Below are positions 8,221-16,449 of a DNA stretch of 64,000 nucleotides, one piece after another. This DNA comes from Paraburkholderia phenazinium (lineage in GTDB: Bacteria > Pseudomonadota > Gammaproteobacteria > Burkholderiales > Burkholderiaceae), in assembly GCF_900142845.1 (NCBI RefSeq), contig NZ_FSRU01000001.1, forward strand, positions 124,001-188,000, in the 5' to 3' direction. Each line of letters starts with the position of its first letter. The first letter of the stretch is position 1. Below the pieces are notes generated by a model that ran no database searches, was not told the DNA's origin, and worked only from the letters and a program-made list of their open reading frames with translations. A program made the translations under genes and the position numbers.

Positions 8221-9165
8221 CTAGAACTTGAAACCGACGTTGGCGTACACGTGGTATCCCTTAGTGATCGTGGCCGCGTCCGTTGGTACGTTGCCGCCGG
8301 TCGCGCTTGCAAGCACATCCTTCGTCGCCGACAGGCCCAGTACTACGCGTCCAAAGTTATAGCTGACCTGGCCGCCCACTGCGAGCAGGTTATAGCGATC
8401 CGTCACGATGGTGTTATGGTAGAAAGCGCTGGACGTGTCATTGCTGATCTGCCCCACGTAGGTCAACACGGGCCCGACGGACCATTGTCCAAACGACTTG
8501 GTGGCGGCAAGGTCCGCATGCAGGATGTCGCCTGTCCGATAGCCGGTGTACGTGTTCGCGGTGTTGAATTCCGTCGAGAAGTTCGCCGTCACGTGCCAGC
8601 CGAATCTCAGGTAAGAAACACTCAGCGAAGGCTGAATGATCCACCACGGGTTGCCGATATTGCTGAGTCCCGCCGCCCCCGTGATGGTGCCGTCAGGCAC
8701 CACCACGGCAAGACCGGTCTTCACGTAGAGGCCGGTATTACCGAGTTGCCAGCTCAACTGGGCGGGCGAGATCACCGTATTGTGCAAGCCCGACTTACTG
8801 CTGTTAATCGGGGCGCCCGCATCGGCCATGGTGGCCGGCTGCAGGAGCATCGCCTCATAATTGGCGCCGAGAAAGGTCCAGCCGGGAGACCAGAGAAGCG
8901 CTGACACGGCTGTGACCACATCGACCGAGGTCGTCTGCTTGTCGGCGCCCGGACCGGTTGTGCTCGTCTGCTGGACATATATCTGGTTGAAGCTGTAGAA
9001 GCCCGGCTGCGGCTGCGGTGCAGCCGTCATGCCCAACGTCGCGCCCGGTGGCATCGACCAGCCCGGATATCCCGGCTCGTAAGCGTGCGCCGGCGTCATC
9101 CCGATGCCGCAGACGAGGCTGGCTGCGCTCAGCAGCCAGCCGCGCAGTTTCCCTGCATGACCCAT
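8221..9165 (-). CDS. Outer-membrane channel, phenol-degradation MetA type
   Basis: A 314-residue beta-barrel with a signal peptide (about residues 1-28, ending AHA). The mature part has the YSFNQIYVQQTSTT opening and alternating aromatic strands ending GYHVYANVGFKF, with a terminal Phe as needed for barrel assembly. It matches the Phenol_MetA_deg/SphA-like family found in operons for aromatic compounds. The start has a GGAGGAG site. It heads the minus-strand operon, and the shared palindrome 9194-9210 lies 29-45 bases upstream of its start. It probably carries the substrate across the outer membrane for the MFS carrier encoded next. Confidence 0.82.
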   Translation of the reverse strand: MGHAGKLRGWLLSAASLVCGIGMTPAHAYEPGYPGWSMPPGATLGMTAAPQPQPGFYSFNQIYVQQTSTTGPGADKQTTSVDVVTAVSALLWSPGWTFLGANYEAMLLQPATMADAGAPINSSKSGLHNTVISPAQLSWQLGNTGLYVKTGLAVVVPDGTITGAAGLSNIGNPWWIIQPSLSVSYLRFGWHVTANFSTEFNTANTYTGYRTGDILHADLAATKSFGQWSVGPVLTYVGQISNDTSSAFYHNTIVTDRYNLLAVGGQVSYNFGRVVLGLSATKDVLASATGGNVPTDAATITKGYHVYANVGFKF

Positions 9166-9191
9166 GTCTCCTCCGATTTATGTTTGACTCA

Positions 9192-9210
9192 TCAAGTCAC
9201 CTGGTGACTT
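9192..9210. promoter_or_regulatory. Operator of the GntR regulator, copy 2
   Basis: The 19 bases are identical to 3940-3958, with the 17-bp perfect palindrome at 9194-9210. On the minus strand it lies just downstream of a TACACT hexamer (9218-9223) that could be the -10 element of the porin-MFS-HbpS operon, so binding would block transcription start. No other copy was noticed in the window by eye. Confidence 0.8.
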
Positions 9211-9504
9211 GGTATCGAGTGTAGCGCGACTAAAAGCGATCCGAAAGGAGTCCGGGACACGGTGTTTTCCCGTAGATTGAGCGCAGCAGCCGGATTCGGC
9301 GTCGCCGCGGTGCCTGCACCGATCCGGCAGGTTCGAGGCGGAGGTGTGTCGTATCATGGGTTGAAAGGCAAACCACTTTCGACGGGCATCGCGTTGATCG
9401 CGTTGATTCACCGACCGCGCGAAAGGTCGCCAACCTCACCGAACTTCCGTCCGTAACTTGCGGCAGCAGCGAGTGGCCGCGTGCACCCACAAAGGAGATT
9501 GAGC
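9211..9504. other. Divergent intergenic region, porin operon / PEP mutase-like gene
   Basis: With the operator, 339 bases separate the two divergent genes. I see a candidate minus-strand -10 at 9218-9223 and a small tandem CGCGTTGAT repeat near 9390-9407, but no convincing gene; the short frames here lack ribosome sites. Confidence 0.5.
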
Positions 9505-10329
9505 ATGTCCAGCACCATTGCCGAAAAGCGCCGGGCCTTTCGCGCGTTGCATGCAGCAGGATGTTTTGTGTTGCCGAATCCGTGGGACGTCGGCAGCGCG
9601 CGTTATCTCGCGAGTGTCGGCTTCAAGGCGCTAGCCACGACCAGCTCGGGCTTCGCGTGGTCCACCGGCCGGCCCGACAACGGCGTGCCGCGCGACACGA
9701 TCCTCGCGCACCTGCGCGAGGTGGTCGGCGCGACGGATCTGCCGGTCAACGCCGACTTCGAAAGCGGCTTCGGCAAGGATCCGGCCGAAGTCGCGCAAAG
9801 CGTCCGGCTCGCGATCGACACCGGCATCGCCGGGCTGTCGATCGAAGACTCGACAGCCGATCCGAAGTCGCCGCTGTTGCCGCTCAATGTGGCCGTCGAA
9901 CGGATCGCTGCGGCAAGACGCGCGATCGACGAAGCAGGCGGCGACACGCTGCTCGTCGGACGCGCGGAGAATTTCGTCGCCGGCGTACCCGACCTTGAAG
10001 ACGCGATCGCGCGTCTGCGAGCTTATGCGCAAGCGGGTGCCGACTGCCTGTACGCGCCGGGCATCAATACGCGCGAGCAGATCGAAGCCGTGGTCGCCGC
10101 GGTCAGGCCGAAGCCGGTCAATCTGTTGATCGGCGGGCCGTCCGCGTTCACGCTCGACGAGCTGACGAAGCTCGGCGTGCGGCGCGTGAGCGTAGGCGGG
10201 GCGCTCGCCCGCGCGGCGTGGGGTGGCCTTGTCACTAGCGTTCAAGGGCTGGCGGACGGCCGCTTCGACAGCTTGCCGAAGGAGCCGTCAGGCGGGTGGC
10301 TGAACAGCATGTTTAACGACGTCGCATAG
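9505..10329 (+). CDS. Isocitrate lyase/PEP mutase superfamily protein
   Basis: A 274-residue TIM-barrel enzyme. Family marks are LPNPWDVGSARYLASVGF at the N-terminus, TTSSGFAWSTG, the NADFESGFG metal strand and the GLSIEDST loop with acidic ligands. The strict isocitrate lyase KKCGH signature is absent, so it is more like oxaloacetate decarboxylase, carboxyvinyl-phosphonate mutase or methylisocitrate-lyase relatives. The exact reaction is uncertain. The start at 9505 has AAAGGAG eight bases upstream. It stands alone, divergent from the porin operon and facing the persulfide dioxygenase gene. Confidence 0.82.
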   Translation: MSSTIAEKRRAFRALHAAGCFVLPNPWDVGSARYLASVGFKALATTSSGFAWSTGRPDNGVPRDTILAHLREVVGATDLPVNADFESGFGKDPAEVAQSVRLAIDTGIAGLSIEDSTADPKSPLLPLNVAVERIAAARRAIDEAGGDTLLVGRAENFVAGVPDLEDAIARLRAYAQAGADCLYAPGINTREQIEAVVAAVRPKPVNLLIGGPSAFTLDELTKLGVRRVSVGGALARAAWGGLVTSVQGLADGRFDSLPKEPSGGWLNSMFNDVA

Positions 10330-10336
10330 CGTCGCG

Positions 10337-10378
10337 TCCCGGCCGCTTCGATATCGCGGCAATCAGTCGTGGCCGGGA
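10337..10378. terminator. Inverted repeat between converging genes
   Basis: Arms TCCCGGCC (10337-10344) and GGCCGGGA (10371-10378) enclose 26 bases that can themselves fold (GCCGC/GCGGC). It fills the 52-base gap between two converging stops. There is no T-run, so a terminator role is only suggested by position. Confidence 0.35.
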
Positions 10379-10381
10379 GCG

Positions 10382-11455
10382 CTACCCGCTAGCGTTTTCG
10401 ACCACGCGGCCTTCCGCGCGCCAACGCAGCATGCCGCCGGCGAGATTGGCAACGGCCTCGAATCCTGCCTGCCGCAAGATGACCGTGGCTTGCGCCGACC
10501 GTCCACCGGCCCGGCATACCGTCACGATCGGGCGTTCCTTTGTGAGTTCAGCGGCGCGGTCAGCCAGATCGCCGAGTGAAATGAGTCGGGCTGCGGGAAT
10601 GCGCCCGAGCGCCCCGTCGAACTCGTCAGGCTCGCGCACATCGACAATCTGGACGGCGCGAAGATTCTCCTCGAGCCACTGAGGATTGATTTCCCAGATG
10701 CCCGCGAAGGTGTACGTCAACGGCGCCCACTCGGGCTCGGCCATCTGCGTGGGGTCACGGGTGGCCAGGCCGCATTTCAGGTTGGCCGGCACCGCGACGT
10801 CGATCTGCTTCGGATGCGGCAAGCGCAGGTTCGTCATGTGCACGCTGAAATCGTCTTCGCACAGCTCGCCGCCAAGGCGCGGATTGAAGTGCCGTTCCTC
10901 GCCGACACTCGTGACCGTCAAGCCGCGGTAGTCGTGCGCCGGATAAAGCAGGCAAGTGTTGGGCAGCGTGAAAATCTGCTGATGGACCGCACGGAACATC
11001 GCGCGCGCATCGCCGTGCTGGAAATCGGTCCGGCCTGTGCCCCTGATCAGCAGACAATCTCCGGTGAACGCGAGGGTCTCGTCGTCAAGCACGAGGCTGA
11101 TGCATCCATTCGTATGGCCCGGCGTCGCGCGCACTTGCAGGTGCCGCGCGCCGAACTCACACCGGTCGCCATGGCTCAGATAGCGGTCCGCGCCTTCGGC
11201 GCCGCTCGCCGCCGATATCGCAATCTGGCTGCCTGTGTGGCGCTTCAGCATCCATGCACCGGTCACATGATCGGCGTGGACGTGGGTGTCGATGGTGTAC
11301 AGGAGGCGCAATCCCAGTTCTTCGATCAGCGCGGTCTCGCGGCGCACCTGCTCGAATACCGGATCGATCAGCACCGCCTCTCCCGTCACGCTATCCGCAA
11401 GAAGATAGGTGTAGGTAGACGATTGCTGATCGAATAGCTGCCGGAAGATCAACAC
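10382..11455 (-). CDS. Persulfide dioxygenase-rhodanese fusion protein
   Basis: A 357-residue fusion. Residues 1-235 are an ETHE1-like metallo-beta-lactamase domain with THVHADH, GHTNG and LLIRGTGRTDFQ, which bind iron and oxidise glutathione persulfide to sulfite. Residues 260-350 are a rhodanese domain with active-site loop C314-RAGGR, which moves sulfane sulfur. The layout and the Cys position agree with what I recall of the characterised Burkholderia phytofirmans fusion enzyme BpPRF. The start is a GTG at 11455 with GGAG seven bases upstream. Such enzymes clear sulfide and persulfides in the cytoplasm. No sulfide:quinone reductase is adjacent. Confidence 0.9.
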   Translation of the reverse strand: MLIFRQLFDQQSSTYTYLLADSVTGEAVLIDPVFEQVRRETALIEELGLRLLYTIDTHVHADHVTGAWMLKRHTGSQIAISAASGAEGADRYLSHGDRCEFGARHLQVRATPGHTNGCISLVLDDETLAFTGDCLLIRGTGRTDFQHGDARAMFRAVHQQIFTLPNTCLLYPAHDYRGLTVTSVGEERHFNPRLGGELCEDDFSVHMTNLRLPHPKQIDVAVPANLKCGLATRDPTQMAEPEWAPLTYTFAGIWEINPQWLEENLRAVQIVDVREPDEFDGALGRIPAARLISLGDLADRAAELTKERPIVTVCRAGGRSAQATVILRQAGFEAVANLAGGMLRWRAEGRVVENASG

Positions 11456-11537
11456 GATTTGGCTCCGTCGGAATGCAGGTCGTGCCTATAGCGTAGAACA
11501 TTTGCATCCGGAGGTCACATATCGGCTACGTTTGCCA

Positions 11538-12641
11538 TTACGGCAGCGTAATCGGCACAGGACGCGTGAGCAGGTCGACGTAGAGACTGAAGAACCGGTT
11601 GTTGTCGAACTGCGTCACGTAGGTGATCTTCTGCGGCGAAGCGCCTGATGCAGGTTGATCGGGGTACACCGTCACATGCCCCTGGTCCTCGCCGGCCGTG
11701 GTGTCGATATCTAGGTAAGCGCTTTTCGTTTGCGTCGCATAGGTGGGGTCCATGAAATACGCGATCGTCAACGTATCGTACAGATCGGTGTTCTCGGCAA
11801 ACGCACCTGCATTGGCGACGGCGTACGCCTTCGTCACCGCAGTCTGCTTGTTGGGGTTGTTGACGATTTCGTTGTACACCGTCTGCGTGAGCGGCACGGT
11901 ATTGGTCACGTCGAGCGGAATGTCGCTCTGCGGAATCGTAGTCTGCAAAACCGTACGGACGGCGAGCGGGTCAAACCACCAGTTCAGTTCCGCCACGGCG
12001 TTGGCATTGCCCGGCACGGCCATCGCCCCGCCCATATAGACGATCTGCTTGATCAGCGGCACGATCTCCGGCGCCTTCATGATGGCTGTGGCGAGATTGG
12101 TCGGCGGTCCGACCTCCAGAATGGTGACCTGATTCGGATAGCGCTTGATGGTCTGGATCATGAAATCCGCCGCGCTTTGCGCCTGCAGTTTCGTCGACAC
12201 CGCGAAACCGTCCGAGGGCGCAACAAGCTGGGACTGCTCCGTCGGTTCCGGCCGGCTCCACGCACCGAAATAGCCTTGCGGATTGGCCGCCTGCTGAGCG
12301 CGAATACTCGCAAGGTTGTACTGCAACGGATAGTCGGCCCCGCCGTAGACGCCCACTACGTTCTGCACCCCCATGCGCTCCACGGCCTTGAGCGCATCCG
12401 CTTCTTCCTGAATCAGCCAGTCGTTGCCCGTCACGACGCACAGCCCGAGCAGGTTGACCTTACCTTCGCCCATCAACTGCGTGGTCATGGCGAAAAGCTG
12501 ACCGTCGTCGCCCATGGTGTTGAAGTCCGAGTCGATGATGACCTTCGGCGCGGTAGCGAGCGGATCGGTCACCGAGACGCTGCCGCCGCATCCGGCAAGA
12601 ACCGCCGACATAATAAGGATGCCTATATATTGTGATTTCAT
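11538..12641 (-). CDS. Lipoprotein nucleoside hydrolase (IUNH family)
   Basis: A 367-residue inosine-uridine-type nucleoside hydrolase carrying a lipoprotein signal (LAGC, lipid Cys18). It should therefore act outside the cytoplasm, tethered to a membrane, releasing ribose and base. The metal motif is stretched: D37-S-D39, then D45-D46, two residues longer than the usual DTDPGxDD. The family's C-terminal HDPLA-like segment reads YDTLT, keeping the metal Asp but with Tyr for the catalytic His. Activity may be altered or restricted. It follows the rbs operon, but a terminator at 12677-12698 separates it from rbsK. Released ribose would fit the RbsABC importer upstream. Confidence 0.83.
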   Translation of the reverse strand: MKSQYIGILIMSAVLAGCGGSVSVTDPLATAPKVIIDSDFNTMGDDGQLFAMTTQLMGEGKVNLLGLCVVTGNDWLIQEEADALKAVERMGVQNVVGVYGGADYPLQYNLASIRAQQAANPQGYFGAWSRPEPTEQSQLVAPSDGFAVSTKLQAQSAADFMIQTIKRYPNQVTILEVGPPTNLATAIMKAPEIVPLIKQIVYMGGAMAVPGNANAVAELNWWFDPLAVRTVLQTTIPQSDIPLDVTNTVPLTQTVYNEIVNNPNKQTAVTKAYAVANAGAFAENTDLYDTLTIAYFMDPTYATQTKSAYLDIDTTAGEDQGHVTVYPDQPASGASPQKITYVTQFDNNRFFSLYVDLLTRPVPITLP

Positions 12642-12676
12642 GTTTCGTCCTCAAGCAGAGACCGCGATTAACCAGG

Positions 12677-12698
12677 AAAACACCCTCTGGCGAGGGTG
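12677..12698 (-). terminator. Intrinsic terminator after rbsK
   Basis: On the minus strand a perfect 7-bp stem (CACCCTC/GAGGGTG at 12681-12698, 4-base loop) is followed by TTTT. It lies 70 bases after the rbsK stop and before the nucleoside hydrolase gene. Confidence 0.75.
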
Positions 12699-12767
12699 CC
12701 GGCAATGCAACGTCGAACCACTCAGCGTGGCAAGCCGGACAACCTCATGTCACAACAGGCGTCCGGT

Positions 12768-13700
12768 TCAAGCTGCGCGGTCGACTTCCGCACGAGTCGG
12801 GATCGACGGCTGCGCGCCGGCGCGCGTCACCGAAATCGACGCCGCCCGTTGCGCGAGGCTGATCGCGCCTTCCAGCGGCTGCCGCGCGGCGAGCTGCGCG
12901 GCAAACACCCCAATGAAGGTATCGCCGGCCGCTGTCGTATCGACCGCCCGCACCTGCGGCGCCGGAAAATGCGTGCCCTCGCCGCCTTCCAGCAACAGAT
13001 AAGCGCCTTGCGCACCGAGCGTGACGATCACGTTGCGCGCGCCGCCGCGTTGCAACTCCGTCGCCGCCCTTCTCGCGCCGCTTTGCGATTCGACCGGCAG
13101 ACCGGCGAGGATCGCGGCCTCGACCTCGTTCGGAACGAGGAAATCGATCAAGGGCAGCCATTCCGCAGGCAGCGGGCCGGTTGCGGGCGCCGGGTTCAGC
13201 ACCGTGATCTTGCCCAGTCGCCGGGCCAGCGCGAGCGCCGCGTGGACTGAATCCCAGGGCGTTTCGAGTTGGCAGACCACCACATCGCAGGCCTTGATCG
13301 CCGCCTCGTGGCGTGCGACGCCTTCGGGCGTCAGTGAGCCGTTACTGCCCGCGACCACGACGATGGTGTTCTGCCCATCGTCCGATACCGTCACCATGGC
13401 CACGCCGGTCGGCTGCGCCGGGTCGACTTCGATACCGGCGCAGTCGATGCCCTCCGCTTCCAGATCCTTGACCCGCTGGGTGCCGTTCGCATCCTTGCCC
13501 ACGCAACCGACCATGGCCACGCGCGCACCGATGCGCGCGGCCGCCACCGCCTGGTTGCCGCCCTTGCCGCCTGCGACCTGCGAGAACTCATGACCGCCGA
13601 TGGTCTCGCCAGGCCGCGGCAAATGCGGGGAACGGGCGACCAGATCGGTATTGATGCTACCCACCACGAGTACCCGGCCCTGCTTGGCTTCTTTCGACAT
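12768..13700 (-). CDS. rbsK: Ribokinase
   Basis: A 310-residue PfkB-family sugar kinase that phosphorylates ribose to ribose 5-phosphate in the cytoplasm. Marks are VVGSINTDLV, the GGKGGNQAVAAARIGA motif, LVPNEVEA, and the C-terminal DTTAAGDTFIG anion hole with the catalytic Asp. These distinguish ribokinase from other PfkB kinases. The start has AGGAG seven bases upstream. It is the last gene of rbsB-A-C-K, 37 bases after rbsC, and is followed by an intrinsic terminator. Confidence 0.92.
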   Translation of the reverse strand: MSKEAKQGRVLVVGSINTDLVARSPHLPRPGETIGGHEFSQVAGGKGGNQAVAAARIGARVAMVGCVGKDANGTQRVKDLEAEGIDCAGIEVDPAQPTGVAMVTVSDDGQNTIVVVAGSNGSLTPEGVARHEAAIKACDVVVCQLETPWDSVHAALALARRLGKITVLNPAPATGPLPAEWLPLIDFLVPNEVEAAILAGLPVESQSGARRAATELQRGGARNVIVTLGAQGAYLLLEGGEGTHFPAPQVRAVDTTAAGDTFIGVFAAQLAARQPLEGAISLAQRAASISVTRAGAQPSIPTRAEVDRAA

Positions 13701-13737
13701 TCATATTCTCCTGCCGGCCATTCACCGAATGGTCGAA

Positions 13738-14739
13738 TTATGCGGCGCGGCGCCGGCTTCGATAGGTATCCAGCACGACGGCCACGACAATCACGGCACC
13801 CGTAATAATGCGCTTGGTCGGCTCGGTCGCCCCAATCTGGGCGAGACCCGCGGCCAGCACCGAGATGATCAGCACGCCGAAAAAGGTGCTGGTGACGGAA
13901 CCGCGCCCGCCCATCAAACTCGTGCCGCCGATCACGACCGCCGCAATCACCTGCAATTCGATGCCCGACCCGGCGTTCGGATCCGCCGCTTCGAGCCGCG
14001 ATATCTGGAACAGCGAAGCGAGACCGGCGAGCAGACCCATCATCCCGAATACCGCAATCTTATAGGGCCGCGGGTTGACGCCCGCGAGACGCACCGCTTC
14101 CTCATTCGTGCCGATGCCCACCAGATAGCGGCCGAAGACCGTACGGGTCAGCACGAGTTGAGCGGCGACCATCACCGCAATCGCAATCAGGAACGCGGGC
14201 GAAATGCCGAACGCAATCGGGTTGGAGAGGAAATCGAACGCATCGCCGATGTAGGCCGTGCGCGAGTTCGTCAATTGATACGCGACGCCGCGAGCCGCTT
14301 CGAGCACGCCGAGCGACACGATGAACGACGGAATCCGCCACGCCACCGTAATCGCGCCGGTCACGCAACCCGTCAGCGTGGCGCCCGCCATGCCGAGCAG
14401 GGCGGAGGGCAAGGCCGGCCAATGCCACTGCAAGGCCGCGACGCTGGTGAGCGCCGCGCCGAGCGCCAGCACGGAGCCAACCGACAGGTCGATGCCCGCG
14501 ATGATCAGGACAAAGGTCATGCCGATCGACATCACGACGAGATCGGGGATCTGGTTCGCGATCGTGCTGAAGGTGTCGTAGGTCAGGAAGTGCGAGCTCA
14601 GCAGCGAGAACAGCACAATCATGCCGAGGAGCGCGCCGAGCAGGCCGAGATAGTTCGAGAAGCCAAGGCGTGTGCCGATCGGCTTCGTGTCTTTGGGCGG
14701 TTCGTTCTGCAGCGTAGGCAGGCTGGTGGGTGCGGTCAT
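13738..14739 (-). CDS. rbsC: Ribose ABC transporter permease
   Basis: A 333-residue membrane permease of the monosaccharide ABC family with about ten hydrophobic segments. The GIDLSVGSVLALGAALTS segment after the third helix and the ATGA-like tight spacing to rbsA (3 bases after its stop) are typical. The C-terminal GGTSLMGGRGSVTSTFFG loop is the family's ATPase-coupling region. It works as a homodimer with RbsA and the periplasmic RbsB to import ribose. Assignment to ribose rests on the adjacent ribokinase. Confidence 0.88.
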   Translation of the reverse strand: MTAPTSLPTLQNEPPKDTKPIGTRLGFSNYLGLLGALLGMIVLFSLLSSHFLTYDTFSTIANQIPDLVVMSIGMTFVLIIAGIDLSVGSVLALGAALTSVAALQWHWPALPSALLGMAGATLTGCVTGAITVAWRIPSFIVSLGVLEAARGVAYQLTNSRTAYIGDAFDFLSNPIAFGISPAFLIAIAVMVAAQLVLTRTVFGRYLVGIGTNEEAVRLAGVNPRPYKIAVFGMMGLLAGLASLFQISRLEAADPNAGSGIELQVIAAVVIGGTSLMGGRGSVTSTFFGVLIISVLAAGLAQIGATEPTKRIITGAVIVVAVVLDTYRSRRRAA

Positions 14740-14742
14740 GCT

Positions 14743-16377
14743 TCAATACTCCACTGATTTCTCGCCGGGCTTGTTGCCGGGCCGTTCGTCGGGCACGCGC
14801 GCGTCGGGTTCGATCGGCTCGTGCAGCAGTTCGTCGCGTTGGGTGTAGCCCGCGAATGCTGCCGCGAGCAGCGCGTCCTGTGTCCAGGCGCCGCGCTCGA
14901 ACACGCCCGTCATGCGTCCCGCCGACATCACGCCGATCCGGTCGCAAATCGACATCAACTCGCGCAGATCGCTCGACACCACCACCAACGCGCGGCCTTC
15001 CCGCGCCAGCGCGCCCATCAGGCCATAGATGTCGAACTTGGCGCCGACGTCGATGCCGCGCGTGGGCTCGTCGAACAGCAGCACCGTGCAATCGCGCGCG
15101 AGCCAGCGGCCGATCACCACCTTCTGCTGGTTGCCGCCCGACAGCTCCGACACCGTCTGCGCCGGGCCCGCGCAGCGAATCCGCATGGCGTCGATCTGTT
15201 GGCCCGCCAGCGCCGCCTCGCGCGCGGCATCCACCACGCCGTGTTTCGACACCGCGCGCAGATGGCCGAGCGAGATATTGGCGGCAATCGGCTGGGTGAG
15301 CAGGAGACCTTCGCCTTTGCGATCTTCGGTGATCAGCGCGACGCCGTTCTGCACCGCGTCCGAGGGCGACGCGATCTTCACCGGCTCGAGCGCGCCGCCG
15401 CCATAGGCGATGGACACCGTACCGGCATCCGCACGATCCGCGCCGTAGATAAGCCGCATCAACTCCGTACGGCCTGCTCCGATCAGGCCGCTGATGCCGA
15501 AGATCTCGCCGGCCTTGACCTCGAAGGAGACATCGCGCACGGCCGGCGCGCGGGTCATCCCCGCGACCTTCAGCGCCACGTTGCCAATACGGCGCTCGCC
15601 GAGATCGATTCGCTCGCCGATATCGCGGCCCACCATCAACGTCACGAGACGGTCGGCCGAGAGGTTCGCCATTTCGTCGACATGCACGAGACGGCCGTCG
15701 CGCAGCACGGCAGCGCGCTTCGCGATCCGCTTCAGTTCTTCGAGGCGATGCGAGATGTACACCAGCGCGACGCCGCGCGCCTGCAGCCGCTCGACCTGCT
15801 CGAACAGCAGATCCACCTCGCGGGCGGTGAGCATCGCGGTGGGCTCGTCGAGGATCAGCACGCGGCAATCGCCGATCAGATTGCGCGCGATCTCCACCAT
15901 CTGCTGATGGCCGATGCCGAGGGTGCCCACCAGCGTGTCGGGATGGATCGCGTCGAGCCCGACTTGCGCCATGGCATGCCGCGCGTCCTCGCGGAGTTTG
16001 GCGCGGTCGATCCAGCCGAACACGCCGCGCTGCGGCAAACGGTTTAGAAACAGGTTCTCGGCCACCGAGAGGGTCGGCAGCAGGTTGAGCTCCTGCATGA
16101 CCATGCGTACGCCGAGCGCTTCGGCGTCCTTGCGGCTGGCGGGCGCGTAAGCTGCGCCGGCCAGCGTCATCGAGCCGGTGGTCGGCGTGACCAGACCGCC
16201 GACGATCTTCGACAACGTGCTCTTGCCCGCGCCGTTCTCGCCGGTCAGCGCCAGCACTTCGCCGGCGCGCAGGTCCAGCGAGATATCGGCGAGCACGGGT
16301 TCGGCGTAGGTCTTGCCGATGCCCTCCACCCGCAACACGGGTGGGGCATCAACAAGGGATAGGATGGGAGTGGACAT
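14743..16377 (-). CDS. rbsA: Ribose ABC transporter ATP-binding protein
   Basis: A 544-residue double ATPase of the sugar ABC family. The first half has an intact Walker A (GENGAGKST), LGIGHQQMVEIAR as signature and LILDEPTA. The second half has a degenerate Walker A (GLIGAGRTE) but an intact LSGGNQQKV signature and LLFDEPTRGIDVG, as is normal for RbsA. I start it at the ATG 16377; a GTG at 16380 is also possible and the ribosome site is weak. Translation may depend on the hairpin between rbsB and rbsA, which would lower RbsA relative to RbsB. Confidence 0.9.
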   Translation of the reverse strand: MSTPILSLVDAPPVLRVEGIGKTYAEPVLADISLDLRAGEVLALTGENGAGKSTLSKIVGGLVTPTTGSMTLAGAAYAPASRKDAEALGVRMVMQELNLLPTLSVAENLFLNRLPQRGVFGWIDRAKLREDARHAMAQVGLDAIHPDTLVGTLGIGHQQMVEIARNLIGDCRVLILDEPTAMLTAREVDLLFEQVERLQARGVALVYISHRLEELKRIAKRAAVLRDGRLVHVDEMANLSADRLVTLMVGRDIGERIDLGERRIGNVALKVAGMTRAPAVRDVSFEVKAGEIFGISGLIGAGRTELMRLIYGADRADAGTVSIAYGGGALEPVKIASPSDAVQNGVALITEDRKGEGLLLTQPIAANISLGHLRAVSKHGVVDAAREAALAGQQIDAMRIRCAGPAQTVSELSGGNQQKVVIGRWLARDCTVLLFDEPTRGIDVGAKFDIYGLMGALAREGRALVVVSSDLRELMSICDRIGVMSAGRMTGVFERGAWTQDALLAAAFAGYTQRDELLHEPIEPDARVPDERPGNKPGEKSVEY

Positions 16378-16408
16378 CACATTGACAAAGCCGGACGGAG
16401 ATCAGGAA

Positions 16409-16437
16409 GCGTGGCTCCCTGCAGGAGCGAGCCACGC
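16409..16437 (-). promoter_or_regulatory. Intercistronic hairpin rbsB-rbsA
   Basis: Perfect 9-bp arms GCGTGGCTC (16409-16417) and GAGCCACGC (16429-16437) with an 11-base loop lie between the rbsB stop and the rbsA start. Hairpins at this point in binding-protein operons protect the upstream mRNA or partly stop transcription so that the binding protein is made in excess. There is no T-run. Confidence 0.65.
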
Positions 16438-16449
16438 GTGGTGCCGGTC

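Noticed and set aside
13600..14757. Long plus-strand open frame opposite rbsC, rich in Arg and His
   Set aside because: It is antisense to a clear permease gene, has no family motif or ribosome site, and its composition is the typical mirror of GC-rich coding DNA.
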